From Paraescarpia echinospica (Eukaryota; Annelida; Polychaeta; Sabellida; Siboglinidae): a stretch of DNA of 64,000 nt. Positions 31,030 through 44,495 of this stretch are shown in pieces (the first letter of the stretch is position 1; each line of letters begins with the position of its first letter). The notes under the pieces are model-generated. The model made no database searches, was not told the DNA's origin, and saw only the letters and a program-made list of their open reading frames with translations. Position numbers and translations under genes: made by a program. The DNA lies in NCBI GenBank assembly GCA_020002185.1, contig CM034531.1, positions 76,532,291-76,596,290 on the forward strand. Reading direction: 5' to 3'.

Positions 31030-34000
31030 GAGCTTCCCACACCGCAACTCACCATGGAAGAGCTCCTGCGAAATTTCAATTCTCTGTATGTCACGCTACC
31101 TCGCACTATGATAACTACGATCACAGAAATGCCCGAAGATCTTTCAACCGTCATCTCCATTTATGAAGAGACGCACGAGAAATGGTGGTTCTGAAAAGAA
31201 TCAGAAGAAGGAGCACGTCTGTTGGTACCACGCGAAATTCGGCGACGAGTCTCAATGCTGCAGCTTGCCCGCGGTACAATTAAAACCTTCCAAAAGGTCG
31301 ACAAACTGAGTCGAGAAACGCGAGGGGCAGTCAGTAATCGGTGTCGTATCTCGCCTAAACAACAAACGAAACGGCTCCTCTTCACGGCCGGGTACTTGAT
31401 AGACTGCGGTTCCGCGGTCTCCGTTCTACCGCCGACACCGGAGGAAAAATGTAAACCCAACCCAACAACTTAGACAATAGGAGAGAGAGGGGGTCATCGA
31501 GCGGTGAGAATCTGATTGGGCATCACCGACCCACGCAGTAAAGAAAGCAGATGGCTCATGGCTTGTATGTGGTGATTTTTGGCGACTAAACAACAAGACA
31601 AAACTCGACAGATATTAGCTTCCAGCATTAACGAGTTTTGGCTGGATGCACGGTCTTAAGCAAGATCGACCTTCGACGGGCCTTTCATCAAATATGCGCT
31701 GACGAGGCATCACATGAAAAAACGGCCATCACCACGACTCTCGGCCAATTGAAATTCCTCCGAATGCCATTCGATCTGAAGAACGCGGCACAGCGTTTCC
31801 AGCGATACGTGCACCAACTACTCATTGATCTGCCGTTCGCGAATTTCGTGTACATGGACGTTGTGATCGTGGGCAGCCAGAATAAGGAGGATCACATCAG
31901 GGACTTGCGCAGTCTCTGAATAAGACGAAATGTCAACTTGGCCGAGCGTCACTCACGTTTCTCGGTCACGCAGTTAATTCGAGAGGCATTTCAATTCCAC
32001 ATGAACGAGTGGACGCCATCAAAGGATTCCCTGTACCTAAACCGCAAAAAGATTTTGAGCGCTTCCTGAGTATTTGTGCGTTTTTCAACCGGTTCGTTCG
32101 ACATGCATCTGTGAAGATGGCACTTCTCACTCAACTCAAGAATATATTCCACTAAAAGGAATTTGAGGACTCTTCGCTTCCGGTATACGATCGCGCATTT
32201 GCTGCGGCCAAAGAAGCGATCGCAAACGCAACCCTTCTGGTTCATCCACTTCCGAATGCACAGACTGAAGTCTGGTGTGATGCATCTAATGTCGCGCTGA
32301 TGGCCGTCCTGGTACAATTCCAACGGGGAACGTAGAAGCCGTTAAGCTTCAGGAGTAAACAGCTTAACAAAGCGCAAAGCAACTAATCAGCCATCGATAG
32401 AGAACTACTCGCAGTGTCCTATGCAGTAGATAAATTCCGCTCCTATCTAGAATGCCAAACGATCATCGTTAGGACGGATCACCAGCCTCTCGTTGGTGCC
32501 TTGTCCAAAAAAGCAGATACGGCCCTCCCAATCCCAAGACGTCATTTGATCGAAATAGCACAATTTGTTGACCAACTCCACTACATGAATGACAAGAGAA
32601 ATACTGTTGCAGACGCATTGTCGCGCTGTAAGCTGCAGCCAAAAGAGTCGATACATTTAAACGTCTCTTCCTTTTGTGGTTTACAAGATGAATTGTTGAC
32701 AGAGGATTCGTTGTCAGAGGAAGCAATCCACGACGAGAAGTTGGTTGTTGACGTGTTTTTGTCACAACTACAGCGACAGCGAGATCTATAGAACAAACAG
32801 TTCCGGGCACCGGTGTTTGTTCTGGCGACAGAGGCTCCTTACACTTCGAGTACAGTCGTTGGAGTTGACGATTATGCCTTATCAGCCTTGGCTTGTAAGT
32901 CCATTTTCATGCCGGACCCGCAAGTTACCGGCACCGAGAGAGTTTCGCGTTGCTCAGGAGGACGATAGGGCATTACAGCAGTGGATCAAGCATCACAGCA
33001 CTTCGTCGTCAAGATTCAAGCCGGATTTGATTGAGTGTGCGGACAAAACATTTGTTTGGGCAGACACCGGCGTCACGCCAGCACGCGTCCTAGTTACAAC
33101 GGATTTGCAACGTGTCGAGTTCGACAATCTACATTACCTGGCACACCCAGGTGTAAAGGTCGGCGTGGTGCTTGTCAACCGTTCATATTGGTGGCAAGGC
33201 ATGGGAAGGATGTTGCAAAATGGACCAAATTATGCGAGGCATGTCAGAAAGCTAAAGTCGATTCAGTCATATCCACGTGAATCTCGTCGGCCCACTGAAC
33301 CTAGCGTTGCTAACAGTAATCGACAGATGAACAGCTTGGCCAGAACGTTTCCAATGACAATGAAACGAGAGGCGGCGAACGCAAAAGCTTGTGTAAAGGT
33401 GTTGGTGCGTCAATGGATCGCCAGATGGGGCGTGTCCGACATCATTACGTCAAACCGGGGTTCGTAGTTTGACTCTGACTTGTGAATGGAGGTTTGCCGG
33501 TTGATGGGAATTACCCGCGATCCAACAACCAGCGATCATCCACAAAATAATGGAAAGGTCGAGCGGATGCATCGCTGTTTGAAAAACTCGTTACACGCTC
33601 GGCGGCTTGGCAAGGCAAACTGTCTTGCCGAGTTATCTTGGGTGATGCTCAGATTACGCGCGGCGACAAACCTGGACACGGGTGTTTCGCCATCTGTAAT
33701 GGTAACTGGACAACAGCCGGCGTTGCCGGGCCAGTTGGTCGTTCAGCAAGCCAACATCAACAATGCTTCAGTATTCAGCAGAGAGTTGGCATCGGCCATA
33801 CCGGCCCAACATTTCACAGAGAACCCGTGACATGAAAAGGCTAAAATGCGCACACATGTGCCACAGTACCTTAATTTGGACTACAAAGAAAGTGCTCGTT
33901 CGTGTGGATAAAGTCCAGCCTTCACTCCAACCAAAGTACACGGGTCCCTTTTGGGTTGTGCGCCGTTGGGGCAAGTGTTTTCGAACACGCTTCGTAGACA

Positions 34001-34197
34001 GATATAACAATGTATCCTTCGACAGACTACGTCCGTTTTACGAGATGAACACCAGTTGTCAGACATGTCGTGCGTTTATATGACGGACAATCGTGACATT
34101 GCAAATGTGGTGAAAGCTAACAAAGAACCCGAGACTGAAGTATCGAGTGGTCGTTCTAGACCCACAAGAACAGCACTTCAACTGTTGGGGTTGTAAA
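31030..34197 (+). pseudogene. Ty3/Gypsy retrotransposon gag-pol relic
   Basis: Plus-strand pieces appear in Gypsy order. Gag end at 31,040-31,240 (YHAKFGDESQCC). Protease at about 31,400, LIDCGSAVSVLPPT, where the usual DTG/DSG reads DCG. RT at 31,540-31,919: CGDFWRLNNKTKLDRY, VLSKIDLRRAFHQI, YMDVVIV in place of YMDD. RNase H at 32,275-32,640: EVWCDASNVAL, ELLAVSYAVDKFRSYLE, RTDHQPLVGAL, NTVADALSR. Integrase zinc region at 33,130-33,270 (YLAHPGVKVG; CEACQKAK) and core at about 33,290-33,720 (SDHPQNNGKVERMHR). Many stops and frameshifts; no convincing LTRs seen at either side. The second RT catalytic aspartate is lost. Confidence 0.9.
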
Positions 34198-34199
34198 TT

Positions 34200-35738
<1,539 letters not shown>

Positions 35739-35914
35739 AACGTGATTATCCGTAGGCTGAAAAACCACTGTCTGTATGTTTTGTGCAATTGTGTCACTCT
35801 ACGTAAACTGTTCACTGACCAGTTGATGACGCTTTATATACAATTAGGCATAACTGTGAGATCAATCATAAAACATCTGGTACGAACCATGAACACGTCA
35901 ATAGCCATCGAAGT

Positions 35915-36575
35915 TGCTGCCTGCCTGTCGGTTAGTTCGTTCGAACGTATGTGCGTACGCTCTTGGTCAATCTACCGGACGGTCAGTGGGTCTGTCGGTC
36001 TGTCGGTGTACCGGCCGATGTCTTGATCGATGTGTCGGTCGGTCGGTCATTCGGTCGTTTAGTCGATCAATCGAAAGGTCGTTCGATCGTTTGGTCGTTC
36101 AGTCGTTCAGTAATTTAGTCGATCGATCAGTCGGTCATTGGGTCATTCGTTCGTTCGGTCGTTTAGTCGGTCGAGCGATCGATCGATCAGTCGGTTGTTC
36201 GGTCGTTCGTTCGATTGGTCGTTTAGTCGATCGACCGGTCTGCCGGTAGATCGGTCATTCGTTCGGTCGTTCGTTTAATATATCAATCGATCGGTCAGTC
36301 GTTCAATCGTTCGTTCGGTCGGTCGTTTAGTAGTGTTTAATAGATATGTCGGTCATTCATTCGGTCGGTCGTTTAGTCGATCAAACGGTCGTTTTTTTAA
36401 TCATTCGTTCGGTCGGTCGTTTAGTCGATCAATCGGTCGGCCGTTTGGTTGTTCGGTCGGTCGGTTGTTTAGTTGGTCGTTTAGTCGATCAATCGTTCAG
36501 TCGTGCAGTAGGCCGGCCGGTTCGCTGGTCAGTCAGTCATTCGGTCGGTGGGTCGTTCAAGCAATCAACTAAACA
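35915..36575 (+). repeat. CpG-dense degenerate tetranucleotide satellite (NTCG)n with about 50-60 bp higher-order unit
   Basis: For about 660 bp nearly every fourth position starts a TCG (GGTCGGTCGTTCG and similar), with the fourth base variable. A marker GTTTAGTCGATCAATC recurs near 36,057, 36,115, 36,161, 36,220, 36,369, 36,418 and 36,479, so the array also has a 50-60 bp period. All three plus frames stay largely open (SVGRSFSRSIGR-type), a side effect of the 4-mer; I do not call a gene. Confidence 0.9.
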
Positions 36576-36579
36576 ATAA

Positions 36580-38495
36580 TGCGATCATTCTTTTTGTTTC
36601 TAACACGTACATATACACAACTTCATCTCATCAACAGTGCGCCAACCCACTAGCAATGCAAAAAATATGTATAAATGTAATTACCCGCAGCTTTAAAAAA
36701 ATATAAAAACATGTACATACCTATATTAAACGGTACTTCCATGTAAGTAATTATCAGAATTTCACTACATGAAGTGACAAAGATTAATAGTGTTGCAGGA
36801 GGTATAATATGTTGTTCGAAATAATTTATTTCCACGGTTCGTTCCCAAGTGGTCATGAATATTAATGATAGCAATGATATATCTGTACAGTGTGCGTTTA
36901 GACATTTAGTATACACGTAACACGTTACATCGGATCCAACCATAATATAAAAATAAGTCGTTAGAACAGGTTTCGCATCCAATTTTACGATTCACATTAA
37001 CTGACTGCAGATAAAACTCTGTAAGGAAGAACTCCCTTGAGCATGTCACCCGCACCGATCACCCGCAGATGGTCGGCGAATAATCGAGCGAACACCAGTC
37101 GCTCATGTGGTTTTGTGCGGCATCTAGTGAATATACGCAACTGGATGCGAACCCCTCTTCTTTCCCTACGAACTACAGCTGGGCGACTATCACCAAAGTC
37201 TCGTCTGTGTTGCACTTTTGGTACATCTTCGGATATTCGGGTACTGCGTCGATGCTGTCGTTGTCCTGAAGGAGCGAAATGAATCACTGCAGATGTTTGT
37301 ATAGTATATCTTTACACAGAAGACATGTATCGTCGTTGGAAACAAAGTCTTTATTATTGCATCATCTACATTTACGCTTATGCATGGTAAGATTATGAAA
37401 TTACACGGCCGAATTAAGCTCTTCTCGTCACGGAGTGCAAGAGTATATTAAACCGAAATATATGTAAAATACGAGCAATTGCCAACCAACGTGAAAGTTG
37501 TGATCTAGCTCGACGATTTAAATGGAATATGGTGGAAAATAAAACAAAGATTCTCCATGTAGGTCACTATATCCTAGCTTGTATGTAGCACGACTATCGC
37601 TACACGAAATGTTACTGGTTTATGAATTTTTTTAAATAATAAAATGAACATAGAGTGAATTCGACCGTACCCATGAAAATGCCAAACTTTCTTATTGTTG
37701 CCGACAAATGCATGACACATACCCTCTGTAACGTGGCACCTATTTTTAGAGACATACAAGGTGACATCCTCCATTCACATGAGTTCGGTCGATGTCGCAT
37801 TGTAGGGCTCGTCGAAATTTCGGCGGCAAACTACAGCAAAAGGACTCGACAACTGGCGTCAGTAGTCTGGGGTCTACGTCCTTTGGGTTTGTGAGGATGT
37901 GCCAAAGGAAATTCTATTTTTTTTGTCTTAATGTAGTGTTTTATTGAATCATATGTTGTCCTTTCCTAAAGCGTGTTGTTGGTGACCTTGTCTGACAATT
38001 TGTTTTCTCTCTTTACATTTAACGCATTTTGTTAACACATTCCACAAAATAACATTTTAAACAACACGATGATCGCGATTAGATTAACTTTTTGTCAACG
38101 GTGGCCGGACGGGATCGTGTGACGTTGCATCATGACAGGTGCAAGAAATCAAGCAACGTCCGCACGTGTCACACATGAGAGCAAGCTGTATCTACGACAT
38201 AAATGTACGTTTTTGCAATGAATGTCAGCAACATAAGCCACATCGCCTAAGCGAGAGTTCTACCCAAATAGCCACATTGACGGCAACGTGTATTTGATCA
38301 CCACTGCCTATTTCAATGGCTGGGACGAGTTGGACGGGTGGATGTTTGGCGTACACAGAGATCGCCGCACATGAGCCTGGTTGACGCAGTGGACAGAGAT
38401 CCAAGCGAAGCCAGCACCAATGCCCAGACTCCAGATTGTGTACCCCGTCGTCGGGTCGGGGTCAAACCTGCAACGTGCTATTCCGTATAGGCCAA
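36580..38495. other. Stretch without recognised gene; one GC-richer open frame
   Basis: The minus frame 37,287-36,997 (96 codons, Arg-rich, HFAPSGQRQHRRSTRISED) and the plus frame 37,655-37,894 (79 codons, MPNFLIVADKCMTHTLCNV) are the longest. Neither carries a family motif I know, and neither has neighbours that suggest a function. 37,900-38,490 shows nothing on either strand. Confidence 0.3.
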
Positions 38496-38498
38496 ACT

Positions 38499-38660
38499 GA
38501 GTCCAGGAGTGTTAGGCCTAAATACCACCGAACCTTAATGTCGAAAACAAAAAGCTGATTTTTGTAACACAGATTCCTGAAAGCGACCCAAATAACATAC
38601 TAAAAGTCCCCAAGAATCCTCCTTGAGCTAACCGCAGAATTCAAGATGGCGTCATAGAGG
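38499..38660 (+). repeat. Transposon A left terminal inverted repeat
   Basis: This pairs with 46,201-46,347. Best conserved block: from TCGAAAACAAAAA through AATAACATACTAAAAGTCC to CAAGATGGCGTC. Similarity stops just inside the GGCGTC. Confidence 0.8.
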
Positions 38661-38828
38661 CCAGAAACCCGTTTTAGCTGTAACTTCTTGTCGTAGAAAG
38701 CAAATGTTAGTGTCTATGGTGGGATTTTCAACCATGCCCAATTTAATGAACACCACTAAAATATCATAAAGTCATTAAAACATGCATTTATTTTGTTTTC
38801 TTTATTATAATGAGGTGACACCAGTAAC

Positions 38829-40367
38829 TTGAAGAGGCTTCTCGAGTCAACTCGGAACTCGCAGGACCAGACTGTAGTGGTAGTTGATGAGCAGGTGGTT
38901 GCATTCAGCAAACGTGTCCAAGAGATGTTAGATGAGGCTGCTGGGAGGTGCAGAACTGCCAAGCTGTGGGTGCAGTACATCGTGTTGGTCGGCCTACTCA
39001 ACCTCTTCACATTCTCCTCGCGACACCTGGCTTGCATGTATAGCGGAAATGATCCCAGTATTCAACGCCGCTGGCCACTTCGCTTACGCCAAATGTGCCC
39101 TTCTCTATCTTCAGCAAATGGGAAATATGAAGCAGGTGATGCCTGAAGCTGGGTTTAAGATGTTTGCTGAGAAAGGGAATGTTCGTTGCTAAAAGGTCAT
39201 ATCATTTCTATGGCGATAACTTCATAGATCAACTGTTCGAACAATGTCTTATGAGACTGCTGAAGGTAAATGGAGGCATTACCCCCGGTCGAGGCATCAA
39301 TGCATTCCGATATGTGCAGCGCTTGATAAGTTTGCTGGTGTAAACACATCAACGTCTGATCAGAACCGGGATTTGAGACCTGAGTCCGTGCACCTCTCTC
39401 AAAAGCACTGCAAGCTGTTCACTGACTTCTTCCCAGCTCATCCACCTTTCCCATCTGATAACAGCACTGTTATCGACATATCAACAGGAGTAGTCGCGGC
39501 TCCAAAATGTCAACTGTGATGACACTTTTGAAGTCTGAAAGGTTGCAGCAACAACACTTTTTGGGGTGCCATTCAAATACATAAATATGAAGGGGGTGAC
39601 CGGGTCATCAACATGGCTGCGCGGGCTCTTGAGCTTACATGCAGGGGTCAGACGTGCGCAATCAACCCACATCTCCTATTTCAGCGAATAACAGTTGTTA
39701 TTGACAACCACCAAGAAATGGATGAGTTTCTCACATGTGAGCTCAGCCAGCAGCCCCAGATCTATTTCAGCATGGTCTGCTCAGAAAGAACAACAAGAAT
39801 GATCTGTCCATTGCCCTAAAAGAATTCGTGGAGGAATGCAGTCTGACTACTTCGGACAACATCACTGTAGCGGTTGATGGTGGTCATTTGCTGAACACCG
39901 TCCAGTGGCCGATTGACGCACCTGCCACGAGATTGCTGCAAACTACGTGAAACATGTCTGCATCCAATTCACAGGTATGCCAGTCATAGTGGTGTTTGGC
40001 GGTTATTGCTTAGCAAAAACCCTCACAAAGGACACTGAGCACCAGCGTCGCTCGCACAGAACAGCTTCTCGTGACATCCTGTTCGATACCAACATGAAAC
40101 CGTTCATCCCTCAGCACAGCTTTCTCAGGAATGCAACCAAGCTAGACGCGTCTTATTGCTATCATTACGCAATGTTTTGCAAACGAGTTTATCCACTGCA
40201 AGCAGGCCGAAGGAGACGCGGACAGGCTTCTTGTCTCAACAGCCCTGGAGATGTCCAACCCAGTCCTTGTTGTTGCCATCCTAGTAATGCTAGTGAACCA
40301 GATGAGTGGCACACGTGATGTGTACATGGGGCGATGTCTGTCTTCCTGTGTCAGTGTTCTGGATATA
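38829..40367 (+). pseudogene. Transposon A protein, central + FEN/XPG-like nuclease part
   Basis: Joined plus frames read RTAKLWVQYIVLVGLLNLF, AEMIPVFNAAGHFAYAKCAL, a region with QRITVVIDNHQEMDEF, then VAVDGGHLLNTVQWPID, GGYCLAKTLTKDTEHQRR and TASRDILFDTNM. The nuclease core follows: CKQAEGDADRLLVSTALEMS and PVLVVAILVMLV. In homologous proteins the last block is interrupted by a G-x-D-T-D metal-binding segment; here it is missing, apparently a small in-frame deletion. The gene continues at 44,496 after element B. There are several frameshifts and stops, so it is dead. The nuclease likely belongs to the FEN/XPG branch of PIN-like folds; its role in transposition is not established. Confidence 0.65.
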
Positions 40368-40625
40368 TAGTCCAGTCATTTTAGCATATGACCTGCCACA
40401 AATTGCAACGGAATGTGTAACATACTAAAAATAGAAATAAATCGTGGGTTGGAAAACCCCCCAAAAATGCATAAAACCAAATGGCCACCACGTATAATAC
40501 AAATCGCCACAATTCGCAGCTTCATGAAATTCTTCATGTGACGATGTTGTTCCAATAGTTTCATTATCTCAGTCTTGTTTTGTTACATCGTGTGGGCATT
40601 TTTCTTTTGAATGGGCATTTTGACG

Positions 40626-42418
40626 TCATACAGACACTTCCAAGGATTGCGATGCAATAAGTGTGTTGTCAGTTGCATCAACAAGAAGATGTGCTCGTAC
40701 TGCGCGCGATATGGGTTTCCCTGTCACGATCTGTTCAACTGCTTTAGGGGCGTACTCAAGTTCCATTAGTTCCTTTGGTCTCCAACCATCAGATGTCCAA
40801 TGTACCAAAGAAAACTTCTGTGTGAAAACCACCAAGGCGCAAGACAATTCTATGCAGGTCACTTCCTACAGGTTTGCTGATTATCATCATGAGGGCTTTC
40901 CACCAAAGAGGCTGGTCAAGCGTGATAACCGGGGTAACACCATGACATCGAGCATGCTCACACACAGACACCGATGTTGAAAATATGCATGTGGCATCAC
41001 TTGAACTCATGTCAGTCATCAGAAGGAACATTACTCCAAACAGGAGGGACGTCTTTCAAAGAATGTCCAGCTGGCCTGTCGGGTCACTTGGTTTCATGCT
41101 GACTAGTTTCTGGTATTCTACTGGTGACAGGCCATGTCTTTCTTTTTTGTGGAAGCGGATTTGTATGCGTCCCAACGTGCATATTTCTTTGCCAGTTACA
41201 TTTCTTTTTTGAATAGATTGGGTTGCCCTTGTACCAGGAGTTACTGTAGCAATTATTCCCATTCCGTGAAATACTCCACTGCCGTCTAATGTCCGGATGT
41301 TGTGGTCCACATTGACTGCTGCATATTGAACAAACCCCAACAATGTGAAATCGGGTATGGTGGTCCCTTGTGCAAATGCCGCATTCTTTTCAAACTTCTG
41401 CACTTCACTATATGGACAACAGAATCCATGGCTGTTCAGTGTGTCTGTCTACAAGGAAACACGATGCAAAATGATGGTGGATTTGTACTCCCAACCCAAC
41501 TTGTAATGGCGCAATCAGAACTCTTGGAGAGGTTGCCTGCATAATCGCCTGTCCAACAGATGCTATCTTTAGACGAACATCTTTCCCCACAATTATCCCT
41601 TCCAGCCGACGCTTCAGACTTCCTGGCAGGAAGCTGATGCATTCCGCTTCAGATTCCATTTCATGGTAGGATGGATATGACACAGTCGACGTTTTTACTG
41701 ATTTGATATAATCCCGAATGAATTTTGCAGCAGTTTCTATAATGTTTATTTTCTCCATTTCAACGTCAACTGTCTCACGTGTATGAAATTTCTGAAGGAC
41801 AGCGTCTTCGGTGCTTTTGAACGTGATTACATTTGCCTTTCCATTGATCCGAGTGAATATTATCTTGGTCCCAAAATATTCCTCGAGCTTTGCCCTCATA
41901 CGAGTTTTTCCATATGGTTCACTTTCTGAGCCGGTCATAAACATTAGCATTTTTCTAGCTAGATCATTGATAGTAATCTCCTCATCATTTTCTTCCAGAA
42001 ATTTGACAACCTCGATGAATGCATTTGTTTTTTTTCCGTTTTCGTCCGATTTTCTTCTTCTTTGTATGTCGCTTTCATACTTCTTTGGGATGTCTTTCGT
42101 TGTCCGGAAAGTTATACTGCATGCTTGATGGTACATGACATCAGCAGCAGGCAAATCATGCACATGTAACAACTTTGCTTGCACAGAGTCGGACCATGCA
42201 TCATGTCTTTCATGACATTTCAATAACACATTATCTTTGAAGGCGATGGTTCGTATTGGAACAGCATCAGATTTTGTTCTCTTCCTACCACACTTGGCTT
42301 CTTGGCCACAGAATACGCACCTTTTGTCAAAACTGAACGGCCGATCATAGGAGACACGCATTAGTGTATATCCGAAAGTATTGGAGAAGGTTGTTGCAAA
42401 TCGACTCCATGAACACAT
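40626..42418 (-). pseudogene. Transposon B protein, N-terminal zinc domain and central region
   Basis: The minus frame 42,418-41,408 (336 codons) begins with a Cys/His domain: CVFCGQEAKC, LLKCHERHDAW and ADVMYHQACSITF. It then has RKMLMFMTGSESEPYGKTR, SYPSYHEMESEAECISFLPG and SVGQAIMQATSPRVLIAPLQ followed by GLGVQIHHHFAS. A frameshift near 41,410 leads to VQKFEKNAAF, NVDHNIRTLDGSGVFHGMGI and VGRI-type sequence. Further frames give ITLDQPLWWKALMMI, IVLRLGGFHTEV and KPISRAVRAHLLVDATDN, ending at 40,626 without any nuclease part. Intact relatives in other invertebrates, as I remember them, continue into the region found in element A. Five or more frames, so it is inactive. Function unknown; the zinc domain probably binds DNA. 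Confidence 0.7.
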
Positions 42419-42440
42419 TTATTCACAGCATTTATCAAAT

Positions 42441-43815
42441 GATCTACAATCTGCATATACGCGATTTCATTAAACTGAGACGGCTCTTCTTAAAATACAC
42501 AATGACATTGTATAGAATATGGATAATAGCAAATTGACTGCTCTCACCTTACTAGATCTATCAGCGGCTTTTGATACAATAGATCACGACATTCTTTTAC
42601 ATCGCCTTAATAGACATTTTGGTGTATCTGGCATGGCTCTTCAGTGGTTTAGTTCATATTTATGAGACCGATACCAAAGCATTAACATATCTGGCTGATT
42701 GTCTTGTCCAGAACATCTTCCATTTGGTGTCCCACAAGGTTCTGTCCTTGGCCCTGTTCTGTTTAGTTTATACACTACATCCCTTAGGCGAGTCATAACT
42801 AATCATAATATAAATCATCATTTGTATGCTGACAACACACACAGGTGTACATATCACTTTCACCAACTGACACACAGACATCTCTATCAACTTTAAATGA
42901 CTGTCTCACCGACATCTTGCTGTGGATGGAAGCAAATAAATTGAAACTAAATCCAGATAAAACTGATCTAATTATTATTGGCACAAAACAACAACGAAAC
43001 AAGGTTGTTAACTACTTTCCAGTTAAATTGCTTGGTAATGATACATCACCATCATATACTGTTCGTAATCTAGGTGTTATCTTGGACAGTGATTTCAGCT
43101 TTAAGCAGAACATTTCTCAAGTATGTAAATTCTGTTTCTACCATATACGTGATTTCCGCCTAATTCGGCATCATTTGTCTTGATTTACTGCTAAAACATT
43201 ATCAGTATCTCTAATTAGCAGTCGCCTTGACTATTGCAACTCACTCGTAAATGATATTGCTAAAAAGGACTTAGCTAAACTCCAACGTGTACAGAATTGT
43301 TTAGCACGTGTAGTACTAAACGCACCTCGTTTCTCACCATCTCTGCCCCTACTTAGACAGTTGCATTGGCTTCCAGTTACATATCGAATACATTTCATAT
43401 TAGCCACTATCACATATCGTACCCTTTCTACGCAACACCCATCCTATTTGTTTAGTCTCCTTCGTTTTTCCGATATCCCCAGGAATCTCAGATCATCTGT
43501 TTCACAACGACTTTTTGTTCCGAAAACGACGCTAAATATCGGCAAACGTGCTTTATCTGTAGTGGCACCCAAAATCTGGAATCAACTCCCTATCGCTTTA
43601 AAATCATCTGAGACTATAAATACCTTCCGTAAAAAACTAAAGACTTATTTATTTGAAATTGCTTTCCCACCCTAACCTTCGGCGGTCCCTTGCTCTAATG
43701 ACGACTCTTGCTTGTCCCTCTTAACGATTTTTCCCAATGATTTTTGTATGTTGCGTCTCTGAGCTCAGATTCCTGGGGATTTAGGCGCTAGAGAAGTTTT
43801 TCATTATTATTATTA
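42441..43815 (+). pseudogene. 5'-truncated L2-group LINE inserted in transposon B
   Basis: The plus strand begins in the RT fingers (QSAYTRFH, stop, TETALLKIHND). It continues [40 protein letters not shown] and HLYADNTH, where the second aspartate of YADD is Asn. Then ILLWMEANKLKLNPDKTDLI, VRNLGVILDSDFSFKQNIS, the frame 43,361-43,675 with LHWLPVTYRIHFI (partly) and the end FRKKLKTYLFEIAFPP. The 3' UTR ends with (ATT)n at 43,802-43,815. Several stops. The same truncation point in the RT as the LINE at 17,485. Confidence 0.85.
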
Positions 43816-44370
43816 GTATGTATATTCTATATTATCACCAACAGAACAGCAAATGTAATAAATTATTCAAGTTTCGTCTGCATATGCGAAGCGACTCGAC
43901 CGAACGACGCAAACCATTTCTGGTTGCTCTTAGATGTTTTTCAAATTTTGCATGCGTGGACGATTTTAATATATTTACAAATCAGTAGCGTGTCGGTTCT
44001 TATAAGATATAACATCAACTTTTAATAACAGTATATGACCAGTTTATCAACTTACCTCACCGTGAATAGGTACATACATATAACATAGCACGATTTGGCC
44101 GTGGCTCCGGGGGGCATCTTAACATCCAAAGGGATCATTTTGTGTTTAACTTTTTTGTCAAAATATTCATATTAAACTACTATTACCCAATACCTGGCTG
44201 ATTCAATGCACATGGTAATGTTTCTACCAGATCAGCAGATATCAAATATGTAAGAAAACCAGGTAAGATTATCTGTACATCTAAACAACATGTGCCCTTA
44301 TAATGATTAGTAGTATATTATGACGATTTGGGGGGGTCTACATTTTTCGCGTTTTTTGGGGTTTGCCCTC
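43816..44370. other. Right non-coding part of transposon B
   Basis: Between the LINE tail and the right inverted repeat no coding motif is visible on either strand; it would be the 5' side of B's minus-strand gene. Confidence 0.4.
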
Positions 44371-44495
44371 ATACGATTCATTTCTATTTTTGATATGTCA
44401 TAGTGGATACATAACTAAGTATGTTCCACACAACGTACTTTCTGTTGAAATTAGTGGCAGGTTGAGCCTTTTTTGGCCGTAAAATGACTGGACTA

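Larger units (their letters stand above)
40368..44495. mobile_element. DNA transposon 'B' inserted in the gene of transposon A
   Basis: The left end reads TAGTCCAGTCATTTTAGC and the right end, on the minus strand from 44,495, TAGTCCAGTCATTTTACGG. The inverted repeats share further blocks (ACCTGCCAC, AAAATAGAAAT, AATCGT). Flanking triplets are ATA and GTA, near-identical. The element is 4,128 bp, a multiple of three. The host frame reads VSVLDI before it and VQEKIGTATTHMLF after it, as expected for the uninterrupted protein. B carries the N-terminal half of the family protein on the minus strand (42,418-40,626) and a plus-strand LINE at 42,441-43,815. Confidence 0.8.

Noticed and set aside
31030..34197. 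Complete LTR retrotransposon
   Set aside because: No matching direct repeats could be found on both sides and the frames are heavily broken.
36333..36579. Long Ser/Arg/Gly-rich open frames in the TCG-rich array
   Set aside because: All frames are open because of the four-base period; the translation is just the repeat read in rotating phases.
36997..37287. Arg-rich 96-codon frame as a host gene
   Set aside because: No recognised domain, no splice or start evidence and no conserved neighbour; listed only as unrecognised.
38829..42418. A single gene with an internal inversion joining the plus and minus halves
   Set aside because: The discovery of inverted TAGTCCA-ended repeats at 40,368 and 44,495 and the continuous frame across them explains the opposite strands better as one element inserted in another.
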